A DNA stretch of 64,000 nt, from the NCBI GenBank assembly GCA_026393835.1, contig JAPKZK010000104.1:152731-216730 (forward strand). Direction: 5' to 3'. A model generated the notes under the pieces. The model searched no databases, was not told where the DNA came from, and worked only from the letters and a program-made list of their open reading frames with translations. The stretch comes from Candidatus Aminicenantota bacterium (lineage in GTDB: Bacteria > Acidobacteriota > Aminicenantia > UBA2199). The translations under genes and the position numbers were made by a program. Positions 1 through 19,789 of the stretch are shown here, one piece after another (the first letter of the stretch is position 1; every line of letters begins with the position of its first letter).

Positions 1-8710
<8,710 letters not shown>

Positions 8711-8727
<17 letters not shown>

Positions 8728-11700
8728 GGTTGGCGCCCCTCAGTTTCTTTATAGTTTGATTAAGCTTGCGCCTGGAAGATTTGATTCCTTGTACCTGCTC
8801 TTTTAGTCTTTCGTCCCGGGAAGGGGAAGAATCCGGGGACAGGCGTCCCAGGTGGTTTGACAATGAATGAATGGTGGGGTATGTGTACAACGTCACCAGT
8901 GGGATTTCTATATGGAGCGCCTCTTTCAATCGGTTGTTGACCTGGATGATATCCAGGGACGAAGCCCCGAGATCGAAAAAATTATCGTCGGGTCCCACGG
9001 ACTCGCTGCCGAGGAACTCCTGCCAGACAGAGGTAATGGATTGCCGGATATCGCCCATGGGCGTCCGCGTCCCAGGGCTGGGTTTGCCTGTTTGTTCCAC
9101 CACTTCACGGAAAGCGGCGGCGCTGTGTTCGATTTTTTCGGTTAAATCCCCCGGGGATACGACCACCCTGGGGAAGCGATGTTCCATGATACGCCGGAAG
9201 GCTTCCACTCCCTCGGCGGGCAATAGGGCATCCTTGAGCAGGGACCGGGCGTCTCCTTCCAGGCGCAGGGTCCTGGCCCAATGCGCGGCTGCGGTCACTG
9301 CCATGCCGACTTCCTGCCAGTCGGACCAGTTGACGGATACGGTAAACCGACCGGTGCGGCCCGCCCGGTGAAAAGCGTAAACATCCAGGAACTCGTTGGC
9401 TGCGGCGTAAGCTGCCTGGCCGAACTTCTGGCCCCAGGCGATGTTGCCGATAGTAGAAAAGAAGAGCATAAAGGGGGAGGATGCCCCTTCCAGGAGGGTA
9501 TCCAGCACAAGTGCGCCTTTGATCTTGGGGTCCAGAATGGATTCGCTCATGGCCCGGGTCCGACGCTGGATGACGCCGGCGTAATCAGCGACGCCGGCGG
9601 CATGAATGACGCCGTCGATGGGACCGAAACGCCCAACTGCCTCATGGATAACCCCCTTCATTCCTTCGACATCGGATACGTCGCAGCTAAAAGCCAGGAC
9701 TTCGGCCCCCATGGTTTCCAGGGTCTTTATTTTTTCTTCCCATGGTCCGCCGGGCGCCAATTCCGATCTGCCCACCAGGATCAACCGCGCCTTTACTTTA
9801 GCGGCCATGTGTTCCGCCAGGGTGTACCCGATGCCGCCCAACCCACCGGTGATGAGATAAACTCCCTTCTCTCGCAACCGGGGGTGAGTTCCTTCGCTCT
9901 TTACAAAGCGCAGGGGTTCCATGACCTGTTCCCACCGGTAACCACCCCGGAACGCTGAGACAACAGGGGGATTGTTTTCGGAAAAAATTTCCACCGCTAT
10001 ATTTTCGATTAACCTATCTTCTTCGATGCTGTGGGGTTCCGGGAGACGGATATCGATGCTGCGGCACTGCACATTCGGATACTCCAGGGGGATGATCTTT
10101 ACGGGCCCGAGGATTGCCGCTTTACCGGGACGCAAGGGTTCCTCCCCTACCACGGGCTGCATATCGTTGGTGATTACATCGATATGAAGCGGGGAGGGCA
10201 GGCCGGTTGTCCCGATGGCCTGGGCCAGGTAAAGAAGGCTGTAAAATCCAAAGTCCAGGTCCGCTTCAACGGTTTGAAATATATCTTTAATATCGCGTTG
10301 GGGCGGGGCGACTCCCCACAAGTGAAGAATCCTGGCGACGCTCTCTTTTTCGATCCCCTTCAGGATCTCCAATATTTTCTCATAATCGGCGCCCACAAGG
10401 GGATCGATGGTATACACACCGTTACTTTTACATCTAAAACCCTTCCCTTTTTCCACCCGGATAACGCCCTGCCCTTCTTTTTCCAATCGGTCCGCCAACC
10501 GGTGGCCGAAACCGGCATCATCCATGAACGCCAACCAGGTGAATTTCTTCTTTACGCCGGCTTCACATTGATAAAGATGCGTGTGAAGTGATTGTCTCCA
10601 GACGGGTACATAGAACCAATCGGCCATATCTTTCCTTTTTCCTTCCGCCGGGGATTTGTTTTTCCCGGGCCGGAAAGGGAGACTGTTAAATGGATAGGTA
10701 GGTAATGGAATGCGGCGGCGTGCCTGGAGGGAATGGAATCGCGTCCAATCGATTTCCAGGCCGCTGCCCCACATTCGACCGATGCGCTCCAGGAGGAAAT
10801 CATGATCGGATATCTTCTCCTTCGGGTGCCTTAAAAGGTTAATCACTTCCTGGGTATTTTTTTTATGCGGGTGCCGGGCGGCAAAGGTACTTAAAGTGCG
10901 GCCCGGCCCGATTTCGATCAACAAGGCGCGTTCTTCTTTCAATATTGCCGTCAAGCCATCGGCAAAGCGCACGGTTTTTCTCAGGTGATTGGTCCAATAA
11001 TCTTTATCGACGGCCTGTTGGGGGGTAATCCAGGCGCCGCTGACATTGGCAATATAGGGAACCTGGGGGGGATTTAATTTTACGCTGTGAAGGGCTGACT
11101 GGAATTTCTCCAGGACGGGATCCATCATGGCGGAATGATAGGCATGGGAAGTCTGAAGCAGCCGGGTCTCAATGCCCGCTTCCCCCAGGTTGACGGCCAA
11201 TCGTTGGATATGCTCGACCGGACCGGCCACCACACAGGCATAAAGCCCATTGACGGCCGCCAGGGATATGTGCTCATCTAAAAAGGGGTTCACCCTTTCT
11301 TGGGGGAGCGAAACGGCCAGCATGGCGCCCGGGGGCGTTTGCTGCATGAGTTTTCCCCGCGTCGCCACTAACTGCAGCGCATCTCCCGGGGAAAACACGC
11401 CGGCAATGCAGGCGGCGGTATACTCGCCGATGCTGTGGCCGATCATGGCATTGGGCTTGATCCCCCATGACATCATCAATTTTGCCAGGGCATATTCGAT
11501 GATAAAAATCACGGGCTGGGTGATTTCCGTTTGATCGATAATATTGGTACTATAGGACCTATTGGACCTATTACTATCTAAAAAAGGATATAGGACCTCT
11601 TTAATATGGTTCCCCATCAGCGGTTTTAAAATTTCAAAACAACGGTCCATTTCTTCGCGGAATAGGGGCTCCCTTTGATAGATATCCAGGCCCATATTCA

Positions 11701-14700
11701 CGTATTGAGAACCCTGCCCGGGAAACATAAATACCACGGGCCTGTAATTTTCCACTGCGAAAAAGGTCTGCAAACGGGGAATATCTGTTGATCGGGATGC
11801 GGACAATACTTCGACGGCGTCAGCGACGCCGGACGCCACGGCGGTGCGCCGGTGTGCAAAGGCCCGCCTGCCCACCTGTAAGGTATAAGCGACATCCCGG
11901 ATGTTCAAATTGCTATTTTTCCTTAAATGTTCGGCCAGGTCCAGGGTCGCCTGGTCCAATGCTTCGCCTGTCCTGGCGGAAAGAACCAGCAATTGTTTCC
12001 CCCCTGGTCCCCGGCCAGGGGGGTCACAAAAGGTTGCATCCTCCCTTATGGTGAATTCTTCCAGGACCACGTGGGCATTGGTTCCGCCGATACCGAAAGA
12101 ACTAACCCCGGCCCGCAGGGGCAAACCGTTACTCTTCCACGAATTCAACCGGGTATTGACATAAAAGGGGCTGTTGTCAAAATCGATGGCTGGATTGGGC
12201 TGCTGGAAATGAAGGCTGGGGGGAAGCAATCGGCGCTCCAGGGCCAGTACGGTTTTGATAAACCCCGCGACGCCGGCGGCGGCGTCCAGGTGACCGATAT
12301 TGGTTTTTACCGAACCGACGGCGCAGAACTGTTTCTTATGGGTGTTAAAAGCAAGCTTCAACGCTTCGATTTCAACGGGGTCGCCCAGCCTGGTGCCGGT
12401 CCCGTGGGCCTCGACATAAGTAACGGTTTCAGATTCCACCCCGGCCTTCCGGAGGGCGGCCCGGATCACGGCGGCCTGGCCTTCGATACTGGGGGCGGTA
12501 TAACCTATTTTCCGGGAGCCGTCATTGTTTACGGCTGCGCCTTTAACTATGGCATGGATGAAGTCGCCGTCCACCAGGGCCGGGGCCAGGGGTTTTAATA
12601 CGACGATGCCGGCCCCGTTCCCGCCGACAGTACCGTCAGCCTTTGCATCGAACGCCCGGCAGCGACCGTCGGGAGAACGCACCATACCTTCCTGGTAAAG
12701 ATACCCCTTCTCATCCTCATGGGAAATAGAAACTCCCCCGGCCAGGGCAATATCGCAATCCCCGCTTTCAAGGTCACGACATGCAGTGGCTATGGCCACC
12801 AGGGAGGAAGAACAAGCGGTTTGCAGGGCGACGGCCGGCCCCCTTAAATTGAATTTATAGGCCATACGGGTACTGAAAAAATCCCGGTCGGTCAAACTGC
12901 CAATCGCCAGCCATTCGGAATGATCCCGGATGTGGCCGGATACCTGTTCCAACCAGGAAGCATTGGGCAACGCCCCTGTATAGATTCCGATGTTGCCTGT
13001 ATAAGTGGTGGAATCGTAACCGGCATGCTCCAACGCCTCCCAGGTACACTCATGCAATATACGCAGTTGAGGGTCCATTACACGGGCTTCCCTGGGGGAA
13101 TATTCAAAAAATTGGGCGTCAAAATGAAGACTGTTTTCCAGGACGCCCTTGGCTTTGACATAATGGGGATCTGCAATTAAATGGGCAGGAACTCCCGCTT
13201 CCCGCAACTGCTCATCGGTAAAAAAGGTAATGGACTCCACGCCCTTTATTAAATTGTTCCAGAAAGCTTCGATGCTCGCGGCCCCGGGAAACCGCACGGC
13301 CATGCCGATAACGGCGATTTCATTTCCTTCTTGCTTTCGTTCCTGAAACGCCGGGGTGGGCGCTTCTTTTATCTCCCCTTTCAAATGACGGACCAACGAA
13401 CGAATGGTGGGATACCGGAACATGGTGGTGACCGGGATATCTTTTGCAAATACTTCTTTTAACCTCCCGGTAAGCCGGACTATATGCAGCGAATGTCCAC
13501 CCAGGTCGAAAAAATTATCGTTGACCCCCACCCTACCCAGGTTGAGCACTTCCTTCCACAATCCAACGACTTTTTTCTCAATGTCGCTCTCCGGCGCTGT
13601 ATAAATGATGCCCGACGCGGGCCGGTCCGTTCCAGGTTCCGGCAGCGCCCTTCTATCAATTTTTCCACCGGGAGTTACCGGTATCTTCTCAAGGTACACA
13701 AACCTCGCCGGGATCATGTAATCGGGCAGCGTTTGAGACAGATGCTCTTTCAATTGCGAGGCATCGACAGGAGACCTTTTAGCGCAAACGATATAAGCGC
13801 ATAAATATTTGTCGCCATCGGCGTCTTCTTTTACCGATACGATGGCTTCTTTTACTGCTTCATGCTGCAATAACCGGTTCTCTATTTCCCCCAACTCGAT
13901 GCGAAACCCCCTCACTTTTACCTGCCGATCGATCCGGCCTAGGAACCGGATGTTTCCATCCGGCAGCCAACAGGCCAGGTCGCCGCTTTTGTAGAAAATA
14001 TAGGTCTTATTGGACCTATAGGACCTATTGAATTTTTCTGCTGTTAATTCGGGGTTGTTCAAATAACCGCGGGCTACCCCTACCCCGGCAATACACAAAT
14101 CCCCGGGCGCACCCACCGGGACCAACCGGCAATGCCGATCCAGGATAAACAATTTTATATTATCGATGGGCCTGCCGATAGGGATTATCTCCCCATGCAC
14201 ATGACCGGGACCGAAACAATTATACCAACTCACATCCACGGTGGCCTCCGTGGGCCCATAAAGATTGGTTAACTGCGGTTTATTGCCGGCATACAAAAGC
14301 CGGTTAAACCACGCCGCCCTCCCGGGAGTCAAAACCTCCCCACTGGAAAATACCCGACGGAGGGTTTTTAACCGCCGCGCTATTCCTTCATCCTCAATGT
14401 ACTCCAACATCATGTGCAGCATTGAAGGCACAAAATGCATGACGGTCACTCCATGCCGCTCAACCGCGGCCGCAATAACCGCCGGGTCCTTCTCGCCCCC
14501 AACTTCCAGGAGACAAAGCGACGCCCCCGCAACACCCCACCAAAACAACTCCCACACCGATACATCGAAAGTCACGGGCGTCTTTTGCATAACCGTATCG
14601 TCCGAACCAAGAGGATAATTCTTCTGCATCCATATAATCCGGTTAACCAGGGAACAATGCTCTACCATAACTCCCTTGGGCCGCCCCGTAGAACCGGAAG

Positions 14701-16570
14701 TGTATATAACGTAAGCGAGATTAACATCGCAAGAGGGGCTTTTTTGTAAAATCACCCCCCTTGACCCCCTAAAAAATTTTTCATTAACGACAATCTTTGC
14801 TCCACTGTCCTTTAACATATAATCGATGCGGTCTTCCGGGTACGAGTGATCGATGGGCAAATATGCGGCCCCGGCTTTTAATATGCCGAAAATGCCTATT
14901 ATCATCTCAACGGAACGTTCCAGCATTATTCCCACGATACTGTCCGCCATGACGCCTTTTTCGATTAACAACCCGGCCAATCGACCGGATTGTTCGTTTA
15001 ATTCGTGGTAGGACAGTCCGACAGGTCCGACATGTCTGACATGTCCTACAGAAAGAGCAATATGATCCGGCGTTTTTTCCACCTGGTCTGCAAACAACCC
15101 ATGAATGGTTTTATCATTGGGATAGACCGCCGCGGTATTGTTAAATTCATATATAATCTGCCGCTTCTCCTCTTCGGATAACATATCGATGGTTTCTACC
15201 GGCGCATTGGGACCGCTAATAATTTCATGCACAATTCTGCTGAAATGTCCGGCTAACCGGGTAATATCCTTCTCAGAAAAATACTCGCTGTAAACAAAAT
15301 CCACCTCGATGTCTTCGAACGTTTTGACGGTAACAGTTAAGTCATAATGGTTCCGCTCATATACGGAAAAAGAAGTTATGGACAAACCACTGCTTTCCTG
15401 GACCAGGAAAGGGTCTAACAACAGGGGATAATTTTCCACCGCCACAATAGTATCGAAAAGCACCCCACCTGCTTTCCATTCACGCCAACCGGCATATTTT
15501 TTTATTTTCACAAGGGGGGTGTTTTCATACGACCGCCGTTTTTGCAGCGCCCCGGCAATACCAAGCAGCAAATCAAGACGGCTTTCACTGCTCCCGTGGG
15601 TACCGTTCCCGGCGGCGGTTCGAACCCGCAGCGGCAGAGTATTGATAAGCATACCCACCGTATGTTCGATTCCTTTGAGGGGTACAGACCGGCAGGAAAC
15701 AGTAGTACCTATAATCACATCGCTGCCGCCGGTATACTCCTGGAGCAGGATTCCCCAGGCGGTGTAAAACAGCGCCGCCAGGGTGACTTTATGGTTTTTT
15801 AAAAAAAAAATGATGGCTTCGACTTCACCCTGCGGAAACTTAAGCGGATAACTACCGGCTTTGCCGGGTATGTCGCTTTTAATCGCCAATCCTGCCCGGG
15901 TATCAAGGTCCTTTAAATAGTCTTTCCAGTAGTCTACCTCATTACGTTCAGCGGTTTCCCGTTCCCGGCGCCATTTCAAGTAGTCTTTCAGCCTCGCTTT
16001 AACCGGTCTTTCCACTGCACGACCGTGGGTTAAATTCCCATAGGCGTTAAAAAACTCTTCTAATATAAGCCCACTGCTCCAGCCATCATATAAGATATGA
16101 TGGCTGCAAACCATCATCCGGTAATGATCTCTCCCGGTTTTGCACAGGGTTACCCGGAAAGGCACATCATGCAAATCAAATCCCTCCTGCCTGTCCCTGG
16201 CTAGTATCTCTTCCAACAGTTTTTTTTTTTCAGCGCCGGTTTCACCGGGTACATCATAATGACGGATACATACCCGGCGATTCTTAAGAATCAACTGCAC
16301 CGGCTGTTTAACTTTTTCCCACCGGAATACGGCCCGCAGCATTTCATTTTGCAGGGCGACGTGCTCCCAGGCCTGCTCAAAACACTGCGTATCTATCTCC
16401 CCCGATAGGTCCAGGAGTAACTGCCCGGAATAGTAACCACCCGCGGGGTCCTCCAGGTAATGAAAAAGCAGCCCCTCTTGCACAGTCGTCAGACCCAGTA
16501 TATCTTCAATATCTTCTTTATTTGTAGGTTCGCACTTCTCCAAATGCTTCATATCTCGCATGCATGTCAC
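8711..16570 (-). CDS. Hybrid NRPS-PKS megasynthase (C-A(Ser)-PCP-KS-AT-KR-ACP)
   Basis: 2619 residues. Domains, approximate residues: C 20-470 (HHILYDG); A 490-1000; PCP (DLGGHSLH) near 1030; KS 1080-1500 (TACSSS Cys near 1253, EAHGTG); AT 1590-1890 (GHSIGEY Ser near 1713, AYHS as in malonyl-type ATs); KR near 2235-2420 (GGLGGIG cofactor loop, Ser and YAAAN catalytic region, no LDD motif); ACP (DLGASSLD) near 2537; and a basic C-terminal tail that could be a docking segment. The A-domain code reads D-V-W-H-F-S-L-V-D-K, which matches EntF-type serine activation. The protein would add Ser and then one ketoreduced two-carbon unit. It has no thioesterase. GTG at 16570 follows a GAGGTG Shine-Dalgarno by 4 nt; ATG at 16561 is the alternative start. 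If this is the first module, the N-terminal C may be a starter (acylating) C domain. Confidence 0.96.
11543..11604. repeat. Tandem GGTCCTATAGG/GGTCCAATAGG repeat in the AT domain
   Basis: Several near-copies of a TAGGACCTATTGGACCTAT-type unit are read in frame in the AT domain of the complete megasynthase. They give the stretch DSNRSNRSYSTN between the AT N-terminus and its conserved core. Confidence 0.75.
13999..14030. repeat. GGTCCTATAGG-type repeat in the Ser A domain
   Basis: The element lies between AEKF and FYKSGDLA, exactly where the element at 1-19 sits in another A domain. It encodes NRSYRSNKTY. Confidence 0.75.
14734..14783. repeat. Fragment of the composite terminator repeat in the Ser A domain
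   Basis: On the coding strand the segment has a TTTTTTAGGGGGTCAAGGGG core. It resembles the second half of the intergenic composite repeat at 22013-22100. It is read in frame as RGSRGVILQK, just before the A3 motif. Confidence 0.55.
15008..15049. repeat. Inverted-end repeat (GTAGGACA ... TGTCCTAC) in the Ser A domain
   Basis: This is a 42-bp element with perfect 8-bp inverted ends and internal GACATGTC-type subrepeats. It encodes VGHVRHVGPVGLSY at the same place in the A domain as the 4218-4245 palindrome does in the next protein. Confidence 0.8.
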
Positions 16571-16984
16571 ATATCACCTCACCTGGCTTATCGTATATTG
16601 TATATGAGTGTATACCTCCAATCGTGAAAATGAAAAAACGAAAAAGTAAATTAATAATTTATTTTTATTCCCGAAAAATACCGAATATCGCACGGTAACT
16701 TGCTTCTCTATTTCCTACACAACCTTCTATTTCCTGTCTGTTTAAATCTAACCATTGGCCTGGTGCAGGCAGGTATTTTTATTCAGGCCGCTCCGTGACC
16801 TGAATCACCTATTTCATAACACAATTAAAAAAGCTTGTAAATAGTCAATTATGTGCCCTTCCTATCCCTTTTAAACCTATTATATGTGAATGATTTGAAG
16901 TAGTACGATATTAATGTTACTTTACGTAAAAAGCCAGAAAAATTCCCCCAGACTGAAAGGTTTTAACAGGATAACGTTTTCGTC
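16571..16984. promoter_or_regulatory. Leader region of the megasynthase genes with a direct repeat
   Basis: These 414 bp contain no gene I can support. A 10-bp direct repeat, TCTATTTCCT, occurs at 16707-16716 and 16726-16735, 19 bp apart start to start (about two helical turns). That spacing suits an AraC-type activator. An AATGTTAC octamer at 16913 recurs twice upstream of the second AraC-type gene. No convincing -35/-10 pair was seen on the minus strand. Confidence 0.4.
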
Positions 16985-17953
16985 TTACCGGAGTTGACGC
17001 CCGATATTTCTTTTCTTGGCTTGCTCCAGGTAATAGGCCCCCACGGCAATATCGAAAAGGGCCATCCCCATGGGGTTAAATATAATAGGGGTATCTTCGG
17101 CATAGTGCTTCATACAATGATTTACCACCACATCGATGATGGACCTGGTATCTTTGGCCTGTAAGCCTTTTTCTTTATGCAGCATTTCGATATCTGTCTT
17201 TTCCCGGCACACTTCTTCCCAATCATCCACGATAATACTGTCCTTCACATAATCGAAAATATCTGTCTTGTAATCCCTGAGCGAGACATTTAACTGGAGT
17301 GAGCCTTTTTTAGGCGGTTTATCGATATACGACGCATTGGAAACGGTACAGGTAATAAAAACATCCGCATCGCCGTAGGCATCTTCCCAACTGTCTGCTA
17401 TCACGATTTTATTTTTATCGGCAAAATCGATGATGGATTTATCGATCTTTCTGAGATCATACAAAGATATCTTTGCAAGCCTGTCCCCGAACAGGGTGGT
17501 ACACATTTTGAGATGATATTGGCCGATGGGCCCCCAACCGATGATCCCCAGGTGGATATTTTTCAATGGCCTTACCTTATCGAAATACCGGATCATCAAC
17601 CCGGTGACGGAAGCGGTACGGAGGATACTTAAGAGGGCGGTATCGATAATACCCACCGGCTCGCCGGTCTCTGCCTTATTCAATATGACCACGCTGTGGG
17701 CCCTGGGTATCCCGTTTTTTATGTTGTCGGGAAAACTGGCAATCCATTTGATCCCCGCCATATTAAACTCGCCGCCGATAAAAGCCGGCATCGCGATAAT
17801 CCGGTTTTTTAAATCCCGGTACCTTAAATAGGGCTTTACGGGTTGGGCAAAATCGTCTGCCCCCAGACACATGACCGCCTTTTCAATGATATCGACCAAT
17901 TTCTCCCAATCGATACCGATCTCAACGATGTTTTTTTCATTTAAATAAATCAT
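16985..17953 (-). CDS. sbnB: SbnB-like 2,3-diaminopropionate synthase (ornithine cyclodeaminase family)
   Basis: About 322 residues of the ornithine cyclodeaminase/mu-crystallin family, with a Rossmann loop near residues 140-150 (GIIGWGPIGQYH). In siderophore and antibiotic clusters this family member oxidatively cleaves N-(2-amino-2-carboxyethyl)-L-glutamate to L-2,3-diaminopropionate, 2-oxoglutarate and NADH. Assignment to SbnB rather than to a plain cyclodeaminase rests on its partner, the SbnA-like gene directly upstream. I chose the ATG at 17953 (MIYLNEKN, preceded by GGAGC) over longer in-frame starts, because 322 residues is the family length and the start overlaps the sbnA end by 17 bp. 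The enzyme would supply a building block for the neighbouring assembly line. Confidence 0.88.
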   Translation of the reverse strand: MIYLNEKNIVEIGIDWEKLVDIIEKAVMCLGADDFAQPVKPYLRYRDLKNRIIAMPAFIGGEFNMAGIKWIASFPDNIKNGIPRAHSVVILNKAETGEPVGIIDTALLSILRTASVTGLMIRYFDKVRPLKNIHLGIIGWGPIGQYHLKMCTTLFGDRLAKISLYDLRKIDKSIIDFADKNKIVIADSWEDAYGDADVFITCTVSNASYIDKPPKKGSLQLNVSLRDYKTDIFDYVKDSIIVDDWEEVCREKTDIEMLHKEKGLQAKDTRSIIDVVVNHCMKHYAEDTPIIFNPMGMALFDIAVGAYYLEQAKKRNIGRQLR

Positions 17954-18920
17954 TTGCTGCTCCCTCGGAATGAGTTTTAATAAAATCGGCGTACCACTCT
18001 TCATTATAAATGGTATCTCCATACCGCTCTCCCCGGTCCGGGAAAATGGTGACGACTTCGAGCGCTTTACCCGGGGCCTTTCCTGTAAAATATTTTTTAA
18101 CAGCGCCGTAAGCAGATCCCGATGAGCCGCCGGCAAATACGTTATATCTCTTTAACAATTCATGGCACATCCGGATGGTGGTTAATTCATCCATCATGAC
18201 CACATCGTCGATTTTGGCGCTTTTGAGTATGTCGGGGACCATACTGGAACCGATCCCGGGGATAAATCGTTTTTTTGGCGGATGGCCGAAAATAACCGAA
18301 CCGACGATATCCACGGCAATAACCCTGGCATCGGGAAATTTCTGCTTTATTTTGCAGGAAACGCCGGTAATAGTACCCCCGGAACTGATGCCCAGGAAGA
18401 TATAATCCAGGCGGTCCATTTTAGCGAGGATCTCTTCGGCCAATGTCTCGGCATAAGCTTCCGCATTATAGGGGTTGCCGTATTGGTTGACCCAGTAGGA
18501 ATTCTCGATCTCTTTTTGGAGGGTTTTTACTTTGCGGATACGGTTTAACAAATAGCCCCCGTTTTCATCGGGGTCCGTGACTTTTATCACCCGGGCGCCG
18601 CTGCACCGGATCAACATCTCATTGATCCGGTTAATATGGGGGTCCACCACGCAAATAAATTTCAAACCGTATTTCCTGCAATAGGCAGACAGGGCAATTC
18701 CAAAATTCCCGGAGCTGGACTCGATCATCGTGGTGTCCTTATTTATTTCCTTCAAACCCAGCAGCTTGTTTATAATATAATAGGCGGCCCTATCTTTGAC
18801 GCTGCCCGTCGGATTATAATATTCCAGTTTGGCATAGAGATTAATATTACCGAACTCTTCCATTTTTATTCGAACCATTGGAGTATTGCCGACATTATCC
18901 AATATATCTTCTTCGATCAT
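17937..18920 (-). CDS. sbnA: SbnA-like N-(2-amino-2-carboxyethyl)-L-glutamate synthase (PLP enzyme)
   Basis: About 327 residues of the cysteine synthase/CBS fold type II PLP family. The Schiff-base Lys is in NPTGSVKDR (residue 42). The substrate loop is ESSSGNFGIAL rather than the TSGNTG of ordinary cysteine synthases, as in SbnA. The known reaction joins O-phospho-L-serine and L-glutamate to give the substrate of SbnB. The start is the ATG at 18920 (MIEEDILDN) with AGAGG 7 nt upstream; longer frames upstream look non-coding. The gene has its own promoter and is translationally coupled to the SbnB-like gene. It could instead be a cysteine synthase, but the SbnB partner and the NRPS context argue against that. 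Confidence 0.9.
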   Translation of the reverse strand: MIEEDILDNVGNTPMVRIKMEEFGNINLYAKLEYYNPTGSVKDRAAYYIINKLLGLKEINKDTTMIESSSGNFGIALSAYCRKYGLKFICVVDPHINRINEMLIRCSGARVIKVTDPDENGGYLLNRIRKVKTLQKEIENSYWVNQYGNPYNAEAYAETLAEEILAKMDRLDYIFLGISSGGTITGVSCKIKQKFPDARVIAVDIVGSVIFGHPPKKRFIPGIGSSMVPDILKSAKIDDVVMMDELTTIRMCHELLKRYNVFAGGSSGSAYGAVKKYFTGKAPGKALEVVTIFPDRGERYGDTIYNEEWYADFIKTHSEGAANDLFK

Positions 18921-18967
18921 GTTAGGACCTCTTGAGAATTTCTTTTGGGATTGTTTCACTAACACAT

Positions 18968-18996
18968 ATAATACTACAACTTCAAGTTTTAAGCAA
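18968..18996 (-). promoter_or_regulatory. Sigma70-type promoter for the sbnA-sbnB pair
   Basis: On the minus strand TTGCTT and TATTAT are separated by 17 bp. The predicted start falls about 40 nt upstream of the sbnA ATG. Confidence 0.55.
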
Positions 18997-19011
18997 GTAT
19001 TTTTTTTCTTT

Positions 19012-19374
19012 TCAGATGGTTGTACCGGAAAGCTTACGATTAATAAACTCCCTATACCTTCCCGGTGTTGTCCCGAAATGCCGCTTGAATATCCGGATAA
19101 AATAGTTGGAGTTGGCAAATCCCATTTTCTCCGATATTTCCTTGATGGTTAATTGGGTATTCTCTTTGAGTAAACCCACGGAACGGAATAACTTCTCCCT
19201 GACCAGGAACTCACATACGGTAAATTCCTTATCGTTCTTGAATTTTCTCGAAAGATAGCACCGGTTCACCTTAAATAATTCCGCCAGTTTTGAAACGGTC
19301 AGACTTTGAAATTCATCATTCGGGCAATTCAGAACAAATTTCAATACTCGATCGGATATATTAGAATTTTTCAT
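19012..19374 (-). CDS. Standalone AraC-type DNA-binding protein (120 aa)
   Basis: About 120 residues made only of the AraC/XylS double helix-turn-helix domain: LTVSKLAELFKVNRCYLSRKF is the first helix-turn-helix, then IKEISEKMGFANSNYFIRIF and FGTTPGRYRE form the C-terminal signature. No effector-binding domain is present. I prefer the ATG at 19374 because the protein then aligns end to end with the paralogue at 20518-20874; starts up to 19506 are open but look non-coding, and no start has a strong Shine-Dalgarno. Its place between the thioesterase and sbnA suggests a cluster-specific regulator. Its 3' end is 92 bp from the sbnA start. Confidence 0.88.
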   Translation of the reverse strand: MKNSNISDRVLKFVLNCPNDEFQSLTVSKLAELFKVNRCYLSRKFKNDKEFTVCEFLVREKLFRSVGLLKENTQLTIKEISEKMGFANSNYFIRIFKRHFGTTPGRYREFINRKLSGTTI

Positions 19375-19789
19375 TTTAAACGTAAAATTTATCCCATTGG
19401 ATATATATTCCCAAAAATTTTGCCGGCAACCCATGGTTGGCCGCCAAACATTTGCCGGATGCCAATCGAAAGGCGACAGACGACAGGCGAATCGCAAAAT
19501 ACTCATCTATATGCCGATATTGACATAGACTTTTGAATAGCATAATTGGATACGGTTGTAAATATATAATAATGTTACCTTTTTCCCCCGGGAAAAAGAT
19601 GTGAATTCATCGCTGATAACATTACGATAAAAATGTTACCATGGAAAATATGGGCCGGGAATCAGACAATATTTTGCTGTGATTACCGTGAATGCTGTGA
19701 ATGAAAACTAGGGCATTGGGACTGCGAAGAGAGGTTTCGCCATTCGGAAAGACAACACGCAGCACAAAGGACGCAGGACACAGGTTGTT
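19375..19789. promoter_or_regulatory. Intergenic region with inverted repeats upstream of the AraC-type gene
   Basis: These 415 bp hold no supportable gene. There is a hairpin at 19579-19598 (CTTTTTCCC/GGGAAAAAG). A 7-bp inverted repeat, TAACATT/AATGTTA, lies at 19617-19638 with an 8-nt spacer. AATGTTACC octamer-type motifs occur at 19571 and 19632. The hairpin could end thioesterase transcription and the inverted repeat could be an operator; both are inference. Confidence 0.4.

Noticed and set aside
16985..18136. Longer start for the SbnB-like protein (383 residues)
   Set aside because: The extra 61 residues lie inside sbnA in another frame, lack family similarity and have a weaker start than the ATG at 17953 with GGAGC.
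18921..19118. Longer start for the SbnA-like protein
   Set aside because: The extension would run through its promoter and into the AraC-type gene; the ATG at 18920 has a proper ribosome site and gives the family length.
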